From the NCBI RefSeq assembly GCF_037975245.1, contig NC_092561.1, forward strand, positions 5,010,001 through 5,074,000: a stretch of DNA of 64,000 nucleotides, in the 5' to 3' direction. Numbering within the stretch: the first letter of the stretch is position 1; each line of letters begins with the position of its first letter. Below, one piece after another: positions 37,501 through 47,416 of this stretch. The position numbers and the translations under genes are program-made. The stretch is from Apostichopus japonicus. Lineage: Eukaryota > Echinodermata > Holothuroidea > Aspidochirotida > Stichopodidae. The notes beneath the pieces were generated by a model. That model had not been told where the DNA came from and searched no databases. It saw nothing but the letters and a program-made list of their open reading frames with translations.

Positions 37501-38339
37501 ATCTCAAGATACATGAAAATGAGCCACAGTACAGGTGCTCCTTCTGTCAAAAGACCTTCCACTTTAAGAACAGTCTGACCTACCATGAACGCATTCACAC
37601 TCAGGAGAAGCCATTCAAATGTACCACCTGTGAGAAAGCATTCAAAGACAAGAGTCATCTCAGAAGACATGAGAAGATTCATGAAGGAGTGAAACCTTAC
37701 AGCTGTCAGATTTGCCCAAAGTCTTTCCTAGAGCGCTCTCAGTTGGTAAAGCACATCAGAGTACACTCTGGAGAGAAACCGTACCTCTGTGCCAAATGTG
37801 GGAAAAGTTTCGCAGACGCTTCTCATCTCCGGCGCCACAGTGCACTCCACGAATCTGTCCGCGAGAGGAAACACCCGTGTCCGGATTGCAACAAGGCGTT
37901 CCGCACCAACGACGGTCTCCGCTCGCACAAAAAGATTCACGTAAAGGAGAAGGCTTTCAAATGTGACATTTGTAACAAATCTTTCTCTGACAGGACTATA
38001 CTCAAGAGGCACAAACGTTGCCATAGGGAGGAGAAACCGTACACGTGTCAAATATGTGAAAAGCCTTTCCGAGAGAGGTGTCAACTGGTGAAACATTTTC
38101 GTATTCATACCGGGGATAAGCCGTACCCGTGCAAAGTCTGTGACAAGAGGTTCGCAGACACCCCTCAGCGTAAGCGTCACGTAATGACTGCCCATGCTGT
38201 CCCAACACACGCCGCTGGCGAGAAACTTTCAGAACTGTCTTTCTGTCACATCTGTGGAGAAGCTTTCACGGAGAAGGAATTGCTCAAGTCACATTGCCAG
38301 AGCCATGAAGCTAGGACTATGACTGTGACAACCTTTTAA
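34413..38339 (+). CDS. Large poly-C2H2 zinc-finger protein, about 27 fingers (1308 aa)
   Basis: One uninterrupted 1308-codon frame begins at an ATG in good context. Residues 1-270 are acidic and low in complexity, with a short glutamine run (CAG repeat at about 34534-34551) and a basic KRRRK stretch that could act as a nuclear signal. Fingers then come in clusters: about 15 from residue 278 to 760, a linker of about 170 residues rich in S, V and T, and about 12 more to the C terminus. Two fingers end in Cys instead of His (LLRHESKC, MREHNC) and one, ETCSKCNKAL, is incomplete. Linkers such as HTGEKPF and HSGEKPY are partly conserved, typical of DNA-binding arrays. No KRAB, SCAN, BTB or ZAD domain is visible. 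It is probably a nuclear DNA-binding regulator; the orthologue is not identified. An acceptor at 34259 suggests the coding region sits in the last exon. Confidence 0.95.
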   Translation: MAEEFDNPELFTGSPSDDSIVIKIYDEERFYQIKVRDEEGQQQQQQSFDVDRNDRIFPEEDPESIPSEVVNEKTGSSPTKRRRKSNLPVRLKDDFLKQGSLHPPRTTRGESESSGKCQQGPDAEDVTVKSEAPTGGFGSSGAKRRSDRLSNTARIVQQNSKKTRKKRHNPKVLKTQSVVGNEEEISVDQRTGGDSPHQDNSGSNSGIGNNSDAVCSEKSDAVELATANKVNVEESPLAEGTSFPIEPLESRLDQVYEDKDVLIQVSKTTKSRRNKKSTCKKCHKSFSSRSVLAVHQTSCHKKAVRVSKFECEWCYESFRTIRQRNTHNREEHTEKKAYPCRFCPRVFTESSHCKRHLRSHTGERPYSCEICGKEFVDNSYIRRHMLIHKGVKPFQCDQCGKTFREKTHLSRHEETHKREQETCSKCNKALYGDQNRCACKDRVKPLKMEEKKNFTCDKCGKGFTKEGNFQRHLREHEKGTLPQDNVFSCDVCSKEFGLERHLLRHKRIHTGEKPFQCTECGKQFRDSSYIRRHMRIHAGHKPFQCDRCDKTFRESGHLSRHMLTHTGEKKFNCSTCGKGYQDRVCLLRHESKCVISTIRPDEKVSQLCDICGKEYLGKGSLRRHRQIHSGQKSHYCTLCPAEFYDSSSLKRHLAIHSRDPATINQCSICKRVFRTRRALNIHYDTHNENASADKFECNICNLEFPSSESLALHAGAHTHQILPTDVEIVDEEDAAEPESQMVLQVVNNLECKLCHKLFATPQNLASHELTHAQSILGDTLTPAAITVSSASQEISTEVLLPSALLESSVPHNADDFEGLFKLLQVIAQANQNQSVTQTAGGVVEVPTIRVSGVDVSGSNTREPTIVTVVAADGSTSSIPSYIGQPMAVATGDLESSRPLEGDAADLNGIEDLEFNVSVPDLTPENDLSSDSDQDAPKLQCEFCIFECHRNKTLAIHMANIHPTIVFAKQLPIEREKQENRVLQWQCPFCNEVFEVEENMREHNCRGVKDKPFKCSRCDLSFPRKPALTQHLKIHENEPQYRCSFCQKTFHFKNSLTYHERIHTQEKPFKCTTCEKAFKDKSHLRRHEKIHEGVKPYSCQICPKSFLERSQLVKHIRVHSGEKPYLCAKCGKSFADASHLRRHSALHESVRERKHPCPDCNKAFRTNDGLRSHKKIHVKEKAFKCDICNKSFSDRTILKRHKRCHREEKPYTCQICEKPFRERCQLVKHFRIHTGDKPYPCKVCDKRFADTPQRKRHVMTAHAVPTHAAGEKLSELSFCHICGEAFTEKELLKSHCQSHEARTMTVTTF

Positions 38340-38392
38340 TAACCTCCTACCCCCCTCCACCAACAAGAAAAGGCCTCCCACATCCAGGTTTT

Positions 38393-38398
38393 AATAAA
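38393..38398 (+). promoter_or_regulatory. Candidate polyadenylation signal AATAAA
   Basis: AATAAA lies 54 bases after the zinc-finger stop codon. It is the first such hexamer after the stop and would give a very short 3' untranslated region. Later hexamers could also be used. Confidence 0.5.
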
Positions 38399-38624
38399 GT
38401 GGGTTAGTATATGAGAGCATAGTGTGGTTAAAAATGGTTTGAACTATAGGTAATCTTATAAGAAATGAGTTGTTTCATACTGGTTTCATACTGAGTTTGT
38501 CAGTTCACAATTTCCCTTCCACCCGTCCCGGAAGTTTAAAAAATGTTAGTTGGTTAGTCTATAGCAGCACGGTCAAGTTAAAAGTAGTTTGTATTTCAAA
38601 TTGGAAAGCAATTTTTTCATTTTA

Positions 38625-38706
38625 TAGAATAATAATAATAAATGAGACTTATATAGCGCCAAATCAGTAGACAAAAGCCACTGCTCAAGGCGCTTTACAA
38701 AGAAAA
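38625..38706 (+). mobile_element. Fragment of a widespread SINE-like repeat (TATATAGCGC...GGCGCTTTACA type)
   Basis: AATAATAATAATAAATGAGA is followed by CTTATATAGCGCC and, 30 bases later, CTCAAGGCGCTTTACAA. From memory this word pair is common in dispersed repeats of marine invertebrate genomes. Only about 80 bp is recognisable here, just downstream of the zinc-finger gene. Confidence 0.55.
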
Positions 38707-41274
38707 CAGATTAATTTACAAAAGAACAAGTGAAAAGATGGGTCTTAAGTAGACTTTTGAATTTTGGGTGTATTAGTCAGGTAACCAAATATCTGAGTAT
38801 TTAATTACTTTTCACTTACCTGTCACCAGATGACCGATGCCTACCTCCAGTATCCAGAGCAGGACTTTTAAATATGAGACCCCGGGCCATTGTGGTCTGT
38901 GAATGATTTCAAAACTGCAAACGAATCTTGCACTAGTCGGGAAAGGCCTCAATTGAGCCCACTCCTGGCCTACCCTGTACATTGCTCAGTGAGATGTTCA
39001 TTTGCTCTGGCCCTCATTGAAAATTAATTGTGACCACCTGTTCTAGAGAGTTGATACTATCCGTTAAAGTCTCAGTGGCTTTTATGAGAGGAGGACAGTA
39101 GAACATAATTCAGTCAGTCATTGTTTTGTGCTTTTTACCTTCAGTTTTGTCCAGCTTGTCCATCTTGCATGGCGTTTGGGAATCAAAACCCTGGATGCCA
39201 CTTTAGCCTATGAATGTATGAAATTGTTATGAATACAAAAGATTACATAGAAGTCAGGTTTTTCCTTACAATTCGGCAGGTATTGAGGTTTACTTTTAGA
39301 TCATTTGTATTTTTTTTTTTATTTGCCTGTCCTTTAAACATACTTGTCTTGTTTTAATTACTTCAAATGTATCATGAAATTTGAGAGGATTTAACCTTGG
39401 GGGCAAAGTATTTCAGAAAATCTTTAATATATACTTAGTACTACTTAGTAGTAAATCTTATGATGATAAGCTCATAACTCAAGCCAGTGCTGGGGTGGGG
39501 GGGGGGGGGGTGGGGTGGGGTAGGGGTGAGGATGTGCCAGTGAGATGTCACAGTACCTGATAATAACATGTAACCAGATAATGCACTCTAGCTTCATTTG
39601 ATACAACTAAGAAATTGGCGTGGAAGAAATTTTCAAGAGAAATTTGGATTTCCAAACTGTTCAGGGAAGCCCCCAAAAAAGAAAAAGATAACTAACAGCA
39701 TTAAGGAAAACGGTGTATGGAAATTGCTGCCTTTGGGCATCATATGCTGTTAATTGCAATATTATTTAAAATCGTAGGGGAGGTTTTAGTGGAGGGGGGG
39801 GCAGGAAGCTTCCAAAAAGTGGGGGGCACAACATAAGAGGGGCACTTTCTCATCCCACAACCACCACTCGTTATGCTATAAACTGATACACACCGGCCAT
39901 ATCACTTAAATATATGTGATGTGTTAGTATGTCTATCAATACTATTTATTGAGATTGTTTATTGTTAACCGTGCTTCAAAAAGAGATGGGATGCCATTTT
40001 AAAAATAGCATGTACAGGCTAAAAATAAATAATTAATTATAATAAATATTAAAATTAACAAAGGCTTAAGATATCCAAAATACAGTTCTTCATCGTAGGG
40101 GGACATTTTATTTGCCAGTAGGGCACATTTGCTATTTTGGAAAAATGTGGTGGGGGGATGTGCCCCCGGTTCCTACCCCCCTGGGTGTAGGTAACTTCAG
40201 TTGACAGCTTCACAGCAAGTGCTTGGAAATGAAAATCTGGCGACAATTTGAGCAATGTAGTGCAAAACCGCCATGTCGTTCAGTCTCTGGGGCAATTAAT
40301 GAAAGAGTGAGGATCAACAGATTGCACAATGGTATCATATGGTGCTTGTTCTTGGCCAATGTGTTAAGGTTGGGGCTGGGTCAGGGGGATTGAGTTGCTG
40401 TCACTCAGCGAGACCACAGTTTTATCTTTGATAGGTTTCAGCTGAAGTTGCCCATGGCAGGAAAGAAACCCATAGTTTGTGTAAGATTCAAGACGACTGA
40501 ATTTATTGGAGCTGATTGATATATATTTCCACAGGCATCTCTTACTTTCTGACTCTGACCAGAAAGAGTAAATCATTGCACTTTGGAATATTATGGTTAG
40601 TGAGTAATTAACTCAAGTAAACTTGTGGTTTACTTTCAGTTTTGGGGAAATTTTGTCTTTTGTGTGTTGTCTGTACATATACTTTGTCACTAATGGTAGT
40701 ATTCATTAGTTCTGTATTATCATACAATAGAGGAGATCCAAGATAAATATTGCAAGTCTAAAATCTCTCTTCTTCCTTTGTAAATGTGCTGTACGATAAT
40801 ATAGATATACATTCAGAAACATCCAATTATAACCACACTGGCATGGTTAGTGGTTATCATCATATTTCAGATACCTGCCACTCCGTGGCATGTGCAAGGG
40901 GAGGTGAGGAGGGGGTGTAGTTCAGTCTGGGATCGTTTATTTAAGTTATTCTGGTTTTATTGCAATATTAATACGTAGTATGAACCCCAGATCTCTCCTC
41001 CATCCGTTCAGGCCTACATGGGAGTTTTGCCATCAATTACCAAAGGGCCACACCTCCCTTAATGAAATCGTTCATTCTCCCATCAATAGAAGGTTAGGCC
41101 CCATCAAAATCAGTGAGAGGAATTTGGGATCTACCATACCTCCCCAACCCCTCAGTGCACTGAATTATCCATATCTTGCACGGGGGTTGACGCTAATGTA
41201 TTTTGGGTTTTTTCTCCACCTGAGGGTAGTCTGAAGCTCCGCCTATTTTCTGTAAGACCCCGCCTTTTTAAAAC
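38707..41274. other. Intergenic, no gene recognised
   Basis: The stretch holds long G-runs near 39497-39512 and 39795-39803, and patches of GGGGG-rich sequence at about 40140-40190 that look like edges of decayed repeats. No open frame has a recognisable motif. Confidence 0.4.
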
Positions 41275-41560
41275 CCAACGGGCTACGAAGTCAGAAGTGG
41301 TGGAATGGGGGATTGAAGTATTTAGTGGCGACGAACCAACGGGCTACGAAGTCAGAAGTTGTGGAATGGGGGTTGAAGAATTTAGTGGCTACGAGCTGGC
41401 CAACGGGCTACGAAGTCATTCTTTATAGTAAAGTATACACAAAAATGATTTTATAAAGTAAAACGCAAGGTCTGGGGCGACATCCAACGGGCTACGGTTA
41501 CCCTAACCCTATATTGTGAAGAATTTAGTGGCTACGAGCCAACGGGCTACGAAGTCATTC
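41275..41560. repeat. Irregular tandem repeat built on CAACGGGCTACGAAGTC
   Basis: CAACGGGCTACG recurs at about 41276, 41337, 41402, 41485 and 41539, usually followed by AAGTC, and alternates with GAATTTAGTGGCTACGA and a CATTCTTTATAGTAAAGTA block that is itself duplicated (about 41417 and 41557). One copy runs into TTACCCTAACCC, a telomere-type word in the opposite orientation to the TTAGGG tract 0.7 kb to the right. Confidence 0.8.
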
Positions 41561-41876
41561 TTTATAGTAAAGTATACACAAAAATAATAAGTTAGCGCCA
41601 TCTATCATTTATCCACTTTTACCTCGTAGCCCGTAGCACCTATTTTGGTTAAGTTTCAATAACGCGGGGCATTCGACAGCTATGCCGGAAATTACATGAA
41701 ATAATACATACATGAGAGCAGGGGCGCACATCCGGGGGGGATGGGGCGATATTTCCCCCACTTTTTGGTCAAGGGGGGGGGTGGTCCACACAATCATCCC
41801 CCCGCCACTTTCCAGTCCGATATAAAAAAAATAAGTTCAAATGAAAATAAAGTTAAGTTAAAATTAGGTTAGATCA

Positions 41877-41906
41877 AAATACTGAGGTTGTAACCTCAGT
41901 ATTTTT
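41877..41906. repeat. Short perfect hairpin
   Basis: AAATACTGAGGTT, then the two bases GT, then AACCTCAGTATTT form a near-spacerless inverted repeat of 13-bp arms. It lies between the CAACGGG array and the telomeric tract. No function is inferred. Confidence 0.75.
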
Positions 41907-42226
41907 GCAAGCTGTTCTCACTCGAGTGATCGACCCTGCAAACCTCATCTTCAAATTATGTTGATGTATAAGAAGGAAAAAAACAGAACATTACGATACG
42001 CTACGCTATGATAGCAGCGGGTCACCCTCACAAATTGAGAGTTTGTCGGGTAATCCTGGATAAAAATTGATAACTATTATTGGATTTTGTCGATTGGAGT
42101 ATCGGTGTCGGGGAGTAACGGCGCTCACTGATAGCCATTAGCCGTTAGGAAGGGATTGTTACAGAGAACGGACTATATAGACCACAACACCGACTATGGA
42201 CGGTGAGGCACTTGAGTAATGAACAT

Positions 42227-43014
42227 GGGGGTTAGGGTTAGCCTAGGGTTAGCTATGGGTTAGGGGTTAGGGTTAGGTTAGGTTAGGGTTAGCTTAGTGT
42301 TAGCCTAGGGTTAGGGTTAGCCGCAGTAGGGGTTAGGTTAGGGTGAGCTTAGGGTTATTGTTAGCCTAGGGTTAGGGTTAGCCTAGGGTTAGGGGTAAGG
42401 GTTAGCCTAGGGTTAGGGTTAACCTAGGGTTAGCCTAGGGTTAGCCTAGGGTAAGGGTTAGCCTAGGGTTAGGGTAAGGATTAACCTAGGGTTAGGGTTA
42501 GGTTAGGGTTAGCCTAGGGTTAGGGTTAGCCTAGCTAGCCTAGGGTTAGGGTTAGGGTTAGCCTAGGGTTAGGGTTAGCCTAGGGTTAGGGTTAAGGGTT
42601 ACGGTTAGGGTGAGGGTTAGGGGTTAGTACGTTAGGGTTAGGGTTAGGGTTAGCCTAGGGTTAGGGTTATCCTAGGGTAAGGGTTAGCCTAGGGTTAGGC
42701 CGGGTTAGGTTAGGGTTAAGGGTTAGGGTTAGCCTAGGGTTAGGGGTTAGGTTAGGGTTAGGGTTAGCTGTTAGGGTTAGCCTAGGGTTAGGGTTAGCCT
42801 AGGGTTAGGGTTAGGGGTTAGGGTTAGCTTAGGGTTAGGGTTAGGGTTAGCCTAGGGTTAGGGTTAGCCTAGGGTTAGGGTTAGCCTAGGAATATGGTTA
42901 GCCTAGGGTAGTAGGGTTAGGTAAGGGTTAGCCTAGGGTAAGGGTTGGCTTAGCTAGGGTTGTCTAGAATTAGGGTAAGGTTAGGGTTAGTTTAGTGTTA
43001 GGTTAGGGTTAGGA
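42227..43014 (+). repeat. Interstitial telomeric repeat tract, TTAGGG with TTAGCC TAGGG variants
   Basis: About 790 bp is composed almost entirely of GGTTAGGGTTAG and the variant GGTTAGCCTAGGGTTAG, with occasional insertions and single-base changes. TTAGGG is the ancestral metazoan telomere unit. Unique sequence lies on both sides, so this is internal, not a chromosome end. The variant containing CCTAGG, a self-complementary word, alternates with the canonical unit in a regular higher-order pattern, so it has been amplified as a satellite rather than preserved as native telomere. Confidence 0.95.
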
Positions 43015-43159
43015 GAGTTGCACATCATTCCCGCCTCTTTCGATGTGGCGACAATTGCTACCATGGTAAATTGTTCATGTCTAGTGTTTCATGATTTTCG
43101 TGACTTTCATAATTTTCATGATTTAGATTTACCTTGTCTTTCATTTTCATTACATTTCA

Positions 43160-43219
43160 CTTTCATTGTCAATGTACTTTCATGGCTATATAGCCATGAA
43201 AATACATTGACAATGAAAG
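43160..43219. repeat. 60-bp palindrome, 30-bp arms, one mismatch, no spacer
   Basis: The left arm CTTTCATTGTCAATGTACTT continues to CATGGCTA, and the right arm is its reverse complement with a single mismatch (G/A). The centre is TATA. It is followed after one base by a second, perfect palindrome. Confidence 0.92.
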
Positions 43220-43220
43220 A

Positions 43221-43290
43221 GCAGCGATATCGAATCAATGACAAGGTGCAATAATATTATTGCACCTTGTCATTGATTCGATATCGCTGC
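43221..43290. repeat. 70-bp perfect palindrome, 35-bp arms, no spacer
   Basis: The left arm GCAGCGATATCGAATCAATG continues through ACAAGGTGCAATAAT, and the right arm is the exact reverse complement. There is no loop and no mismatch. It could extrude a cruciform. The pair of adjacent palindromes lies about 145 bp from the end of the telomeric tract. Confidence 0.95.
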
Positions 43291-44263
43291 TGCCGAAATA
43301 GGCCTTGCCTGCTGGCTAATAGAACCGCTACGATTGTCATGAAAACGAAAGAATAATGTTCGTTACATTAAGTTATGATGGTCATTCGATGGCACAACAA
43401 ATTTTGCTGGGTTAAATTAAACAATTTATGGGAACTGTCTATATAATAATCTCAATTTAACATAATTGGACTATATATGTAAATATTTTTTCCCTTTTTC
43501 TCAGGCTTAAACTGTCCGAGTGTCGTGATGAAAAAAAATCACTGTTCGAAAGATAAATGTAGTTTTCGTTTTCTTTTTTATTGAAATGAGCAATGAGAAA
43601 AGTATGAAATAAATTTGAAATTAAAAAGGCTTTAATGACCGCTAAGTTGTGTTGAAATTCTTGAATACTTAAAGAGGCATGGCTGCCTTTGTAATATATT
43701 TAATCCAGAATGCCACACTGTATTGATGTTTGATGGATGACTTCATCGTAACAGGGTATCAGCCAATGTTACCCTTGGAAGATATCATGAAAAAGTTTTG
43801 TTATATGAAGTTCTGCAGATACTGTTGACCCTTTGATGAACTTTGACCTTCACACAAAAATCAATACATTTTTAATCAAAATGATACCTTCTCATAGAAG
43901 TAGGAGACTTATCAATGCTGCATTTCCTAAGCTATGGTGGTCACAACGTCTTCACATTTGAGCTAGTTGACGTCAAATTACTTTGGCATAAATCAAGGGG
44001 TTTGTCCAACTCATAATGGGTAACCTATATGTTTTCGTTCTTGAGATAAGGTAGGTACAATTTTTCCCCCTAAACAACTTTGGTTCACCACCATTGAAAA
44101 TTGATATCCACATTTCAGCAAATTTAGACAAAAAAAAACTCTAAAAGTAGCATTTTAATGTTTTCAGAAAATGATCTCTCGTGACCTCAAATGACGTTTA
44201 AAATTGATAAAAGATGATTGCATGTACTCAGCCAAATCGAAGAAAGATGAGGAAATGGCAGTC
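43291..44263. other. Intergenic, no gene recognised
   Basis: The sequence is AT-rich. A segment at 43800-44200 has phrases such as TGACCCTTTGATGAACTTTG and GACCTCAAATGACG that resemble the TGACCT vocabulary of the 17.2-19.5 kb element. No gene is visible. Confidence 0.35.
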
Positions 44264-44271
44264 ATTCAAAC

Positions 44272-44589
44272 CAAGGGCGTAAGAACCGGGGAGGCTGGGG
44301 CGCCAGCCCCCCCCAGTGAAAAATGTGGAGGGGCGGAAGTATCATTCCGCCCCCCCCCCCCCGCTTCGCAAGTCAGAAAACCCCTTTTTCATTTTCAAAT
44401 GAGAAAAAAAATCTCATTTGGAGCACCAAATTGAATCTAAGGCCAGGAGAAATTAAGTTTACAAACTGGAGTGGGTGTTGAAGTGTGCTATATTGCACCA
44501 AATTGCATCTGAGGCCACCTGGAGACCCCTCCCCCAGGCCGGCCATCAGTCTTCAGCCCCCCACTCAAAAGTACCTTCCTACGTCACTG
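44272..44589 (+). mobile_element. hAT-like non-autonomous element, copy 1 (318 bp, TSD ATTCAAAC)
   Basis: The element runs from CAAGGGCGTAAGAACCGGGG to TACCTTCCTACGTCACTG and is flanked by the 8-bp direct repeat ATTCAAAC (44264-44271 and 44590-44597). The ends form a short imperfect inverted repeat, CAAGGGCGTA against CAGTGACGTA. Two other copies, at 47060 and 49520, each have their own distinct 8-bp duplication. An 8-bp duplication with CA..TG ends is typical of the hAT superfamily. No transposase is encoded. Confidence 0.9.
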
Positions 44590-44639
44590 ATTCAAACACG
44601 GTGGCAAAGAGTGATAGAAATCGCACGATAGCTTTACTT

Positions 44640-46680
44640 CAGCTGAGCTAAAAATCACGGACAGGAGAGAATCCTTATCCTGTGACCAAAGGTTTTCTGA
44701 CAAAGACAGTTGTAAGTTACATGACAAAATACATACAGGCTTGAAGTCTCAACAATGTAGTTATTGTGGCAAGATGTTTTCTACTCAATGTGAGAATACA
44801 ATAGCGTATTGTTATGAAATAGTAATACTGCCTTTTTGATGTTCCCGAAAAAACTCCTTCGAGACACCGTACAGGCCCTTTAAATATTTATTTAGGTCGA
44901 GGATTCAGTTTTCCCACGAGAAGTTTTAACTATCTGATTGAATCATGTTACAGGACCTTTTCCCAAAATAGATTCGATGTGTCTGTAGAACATGTGAGAA
45001 AGTTCTTCTCACGTGATATGGAAGTTTCCATAAAAAAGGGGTGGACTCCCAACCAATCAGGGCAGATCAGTGCTTATGGACTGATTTTTATATCGTTACG
45101 TTAATGCAGGATGAGCAGGTTATTGGCTGCCTTCTGACTATACGCAGTGGGATTTTCGGTAGAGTTATCTAGAAAAGGCGGCATGGGTCCCACAAGTTCA
45201 TCACTTCGTCATCACTTCATCACTCCTTCGAATTGCGTAATTGACGGAGTCGGATCATTGTAATTTTATTAGAGGAGAGAATCGACAGAGAAGAAATTAT
45301 AACGAATCACTAATCAAATCATATCTCGTCAACTTGTTTTTTTCTGAGAACTCATTGTTTTCTTCTATCTTCCGTTCGAGACGTATCCTGAAGAAGCATA
45401 AAATACGGCATCAAGATATCCCAGTACCTCTCTCTCGCGAGTCCCGACATAATATTACATGTCGGAGGAGCCGGGTTTGTTATAATATTACAGTATACAC
45501 AGAGCAGAAAAAAAAAACGTTTAAATGCACGAGCTGTGATAAAAATTTCTCCCAGCGCTTCAAACATAAAAACACATGAAAGATCACACGTAGAGGAGGA
45601 GCCTTATACGAGTGTGACTATTACCCCACCAGAGTGACTATTGCAACAGGTTTCTACAAAGAAGCACTTATAGAGTTGCACGAAAGAACGCAACCACTGG
45701 AGCGGAGACGTATCAATGTCCATATTATCACAGAAAGTTTGTCGAAACTAAAAGTCTGAAGTTGCATGGAAATTTACATACAGAAGATGAAGTCATTTCA
45801 ATGCAAGTACTGTCGAAAGAAACTTGTGCACAGTCTTCAAGTAAGATAGAGCACAAACGGCGGATACATACAGGAAATAAACCATACCAATGCAAGTATT
45901 GTGAACCGGCATTTCCAAGGTCTTCATATAAACATGAACTCGATGAATACGCACTGGAGAGAAGTCATTTCGAAGTGAGTATATTGCTCAAAGAGGTTTG
46001 TTTGCCCGGAAGAAGGAGAGACCATGAAACGATACATACAGGAGAGATACCTTTTCAATGCAAAGATTGCGATCAGGGCGTCGGAAGCTATTTGGGATTG
46101 GTACGGCAGATCAGAGTGTGGCCATCTATCATAATTATCGGGGGATGTTTGGTAGGTCAAACTATACGCCACGCGCCACCATGGTTGGCGCGTAGCGTAA
46201 AGGAGAAAATTTTGAAAAGTGCCTCCCAGATTGCAAAAAAAGGCACTTCCCGAGCTTGAAAACAAGACCCGATTTATCTTCTGAAACACATTTTTGAAGT
46301 ATGTTTCATTTTGGTTCTTTATTTTTCGCCATTTTTTTTTAAGTCCTACATTTTTTTTGCGCCGTGGATATTGGTCCGGCCTTCGCCGGACCTGCCGTAC
46401 CGGCTCCGACGCCCCTGCCGATAAGACGTTTACTCGGCTGACAGGAATGAAAAGATTAATGTACAGCAGAGAACAATTACACCAGTGCAGTTACTGTGGT
46501 AAATTATTCCATCTTACAGGAAATTCGACTAAACATGAAGGAATACATACTGGTGAAAAGCCTAATGAATGTAAACACTGTAATACAAGTTCTCTCAAAA
46601 TGCCAACTTGAAATTACATACTTGAAAGCACAGAGGAACCGTATCAATGCACATACTGTGACTAGAGGGTTGTTTTAACG
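44640..46680 (+). pseudogene. Decayed C2H2 zinc-finger gene
   Basis: Finger fragments occur in changing frames: SCDQRFSDKDS...LHDKIHTG at about 44670-44730, CSYCGKMF near 44757, FKCTSCDKNFSQ at 45519-45555, a segment at about 45780-46080 with HKRRIHTGNKPYQCKYCE and HETIHTGEIPFQCKDCD, and QCSYCGKLFHLTGNSTKH at 46484-46540 followed by HTGEKPNECKHC. Stops and frame changes separate them. Part of a dispersed repeat (about 46130-46420) interrupts the array. It is not a copy of the intact gene at 34.4 kb as far as I can tell by eye. No functional product is expected. Confidence 0.85.
46130..46420 (-). mobile_element. Dispersed repeat inserted in the zinc-finger pseudogene
   Basis: CGCGCCACCATGGTTGGCGC and AGGCACTTCCCGAGCTTG match the reverse complement of the segment at 4220-4550. 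Finger sequence is recognisable on both sides (ends by about 46090, resumes by about 46455), so this piece was inserted into a zinc-finger array. Ends and superfamily are not determined. Confidence 0.6.
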
Positions 46681-47051
46681 TGGAAATTTTAAATCGCATG
46701 AAAGAGTTCACACATGTCGTATAAAATCGATCACTAACATGCTGTTGAAAGAAATTGAGTTAGTTCGACTTAGGATAATTATCGGGATAAATAAAATAAG
46801 ATTAATTTGTTAAATAATTGGTTAAATTATTTGACAAGATAAGAGCCATATTTAATTTTGTTTTAGCTAAATGGTATTATTGGCCAAAGGTAGCTGACAT
46901 TCTCAGAGTGATTTTACCCTTTTTTCCATGTTATTGTTGCCAAGGGAAGTACAGTATGTGATGCGTAAAAGGCTGGCTTAATGTAAAAGTATTTCTTAGG
47001 GATTTAAAATTTACTTTTCTGTTTGTACCAAACTCAAACTTGAAGCAAGTA
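46681..47051. other. Intergenic, no gene recognised
   Basis: This is AT-rich sequence between the pseudogene and the next hAT-like insertion. Nothing recognisable was seen. Confidence 0.4.
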
Positions 47052-47059
47052 GTTGTGAT

Positions 47060-47408
47060 CAGTGGCGTAGGAAGGTACTTTTGAGTGGGGGGGGGGGGCT
47101 GAAGACTGATGGCCGGCCTGGGGGAGGGGTCAAAGGGGAGGGGGACATTTCCAGGGGGCCTCAGATGCAATTTGGTGCAATATAGCACACTTCAACCCAC
47201 CCACTCCATTTTGTATATAATTTTGCATTTTCACCTGGCCTTAGATGCAATTTGGTGCTCCAAATGAGATTTTTTTTCTCATTTGGAAATGAAAAAGGGG
47301 TTTTCTGACTTGTGAAGCGGGGGGGGGGGGGGCGGAATGATACTTCCGCCCCTCCACATTTTTCACTGGGGGGCTGGCGCCCCCAGCCCCCCGGTTCCTA
47401 CGCCCTTG
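47060..47408 (-). mobile_element. hAT-like non-autonomous element, copy 2 (349 bp, TSD GTTGTGAT)
   Basis: This copy is inverted relative to copies 1 and 3. It runs from CAGTGGCGTAGGAAGGTACT to CGGTTCCTACGCCCTTG and is flanked by the direct repeat GTTGTGAT (47052-47059 and 47409-47416). The interior shares the CAAATGAGATTTTTTTTCTC and 'ccaaattgcatctgagg' type blocks with the other copies, here as their reverse complements. Confidence 0.92.
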
Positions 47409-47416
47409 GTTGTGAT

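Noticed and set aside
35179-38210. Several long open frames antisense or shifted within the zinc-finger coding region
   Set aside because: They are shadows of the repetitive C2H2 coding sequence.
42227-43014. True chromosome end
   Set aside because: More than 20 kb of sequence with genes lies on each side, and the variant units are not a pure telomere repeat.
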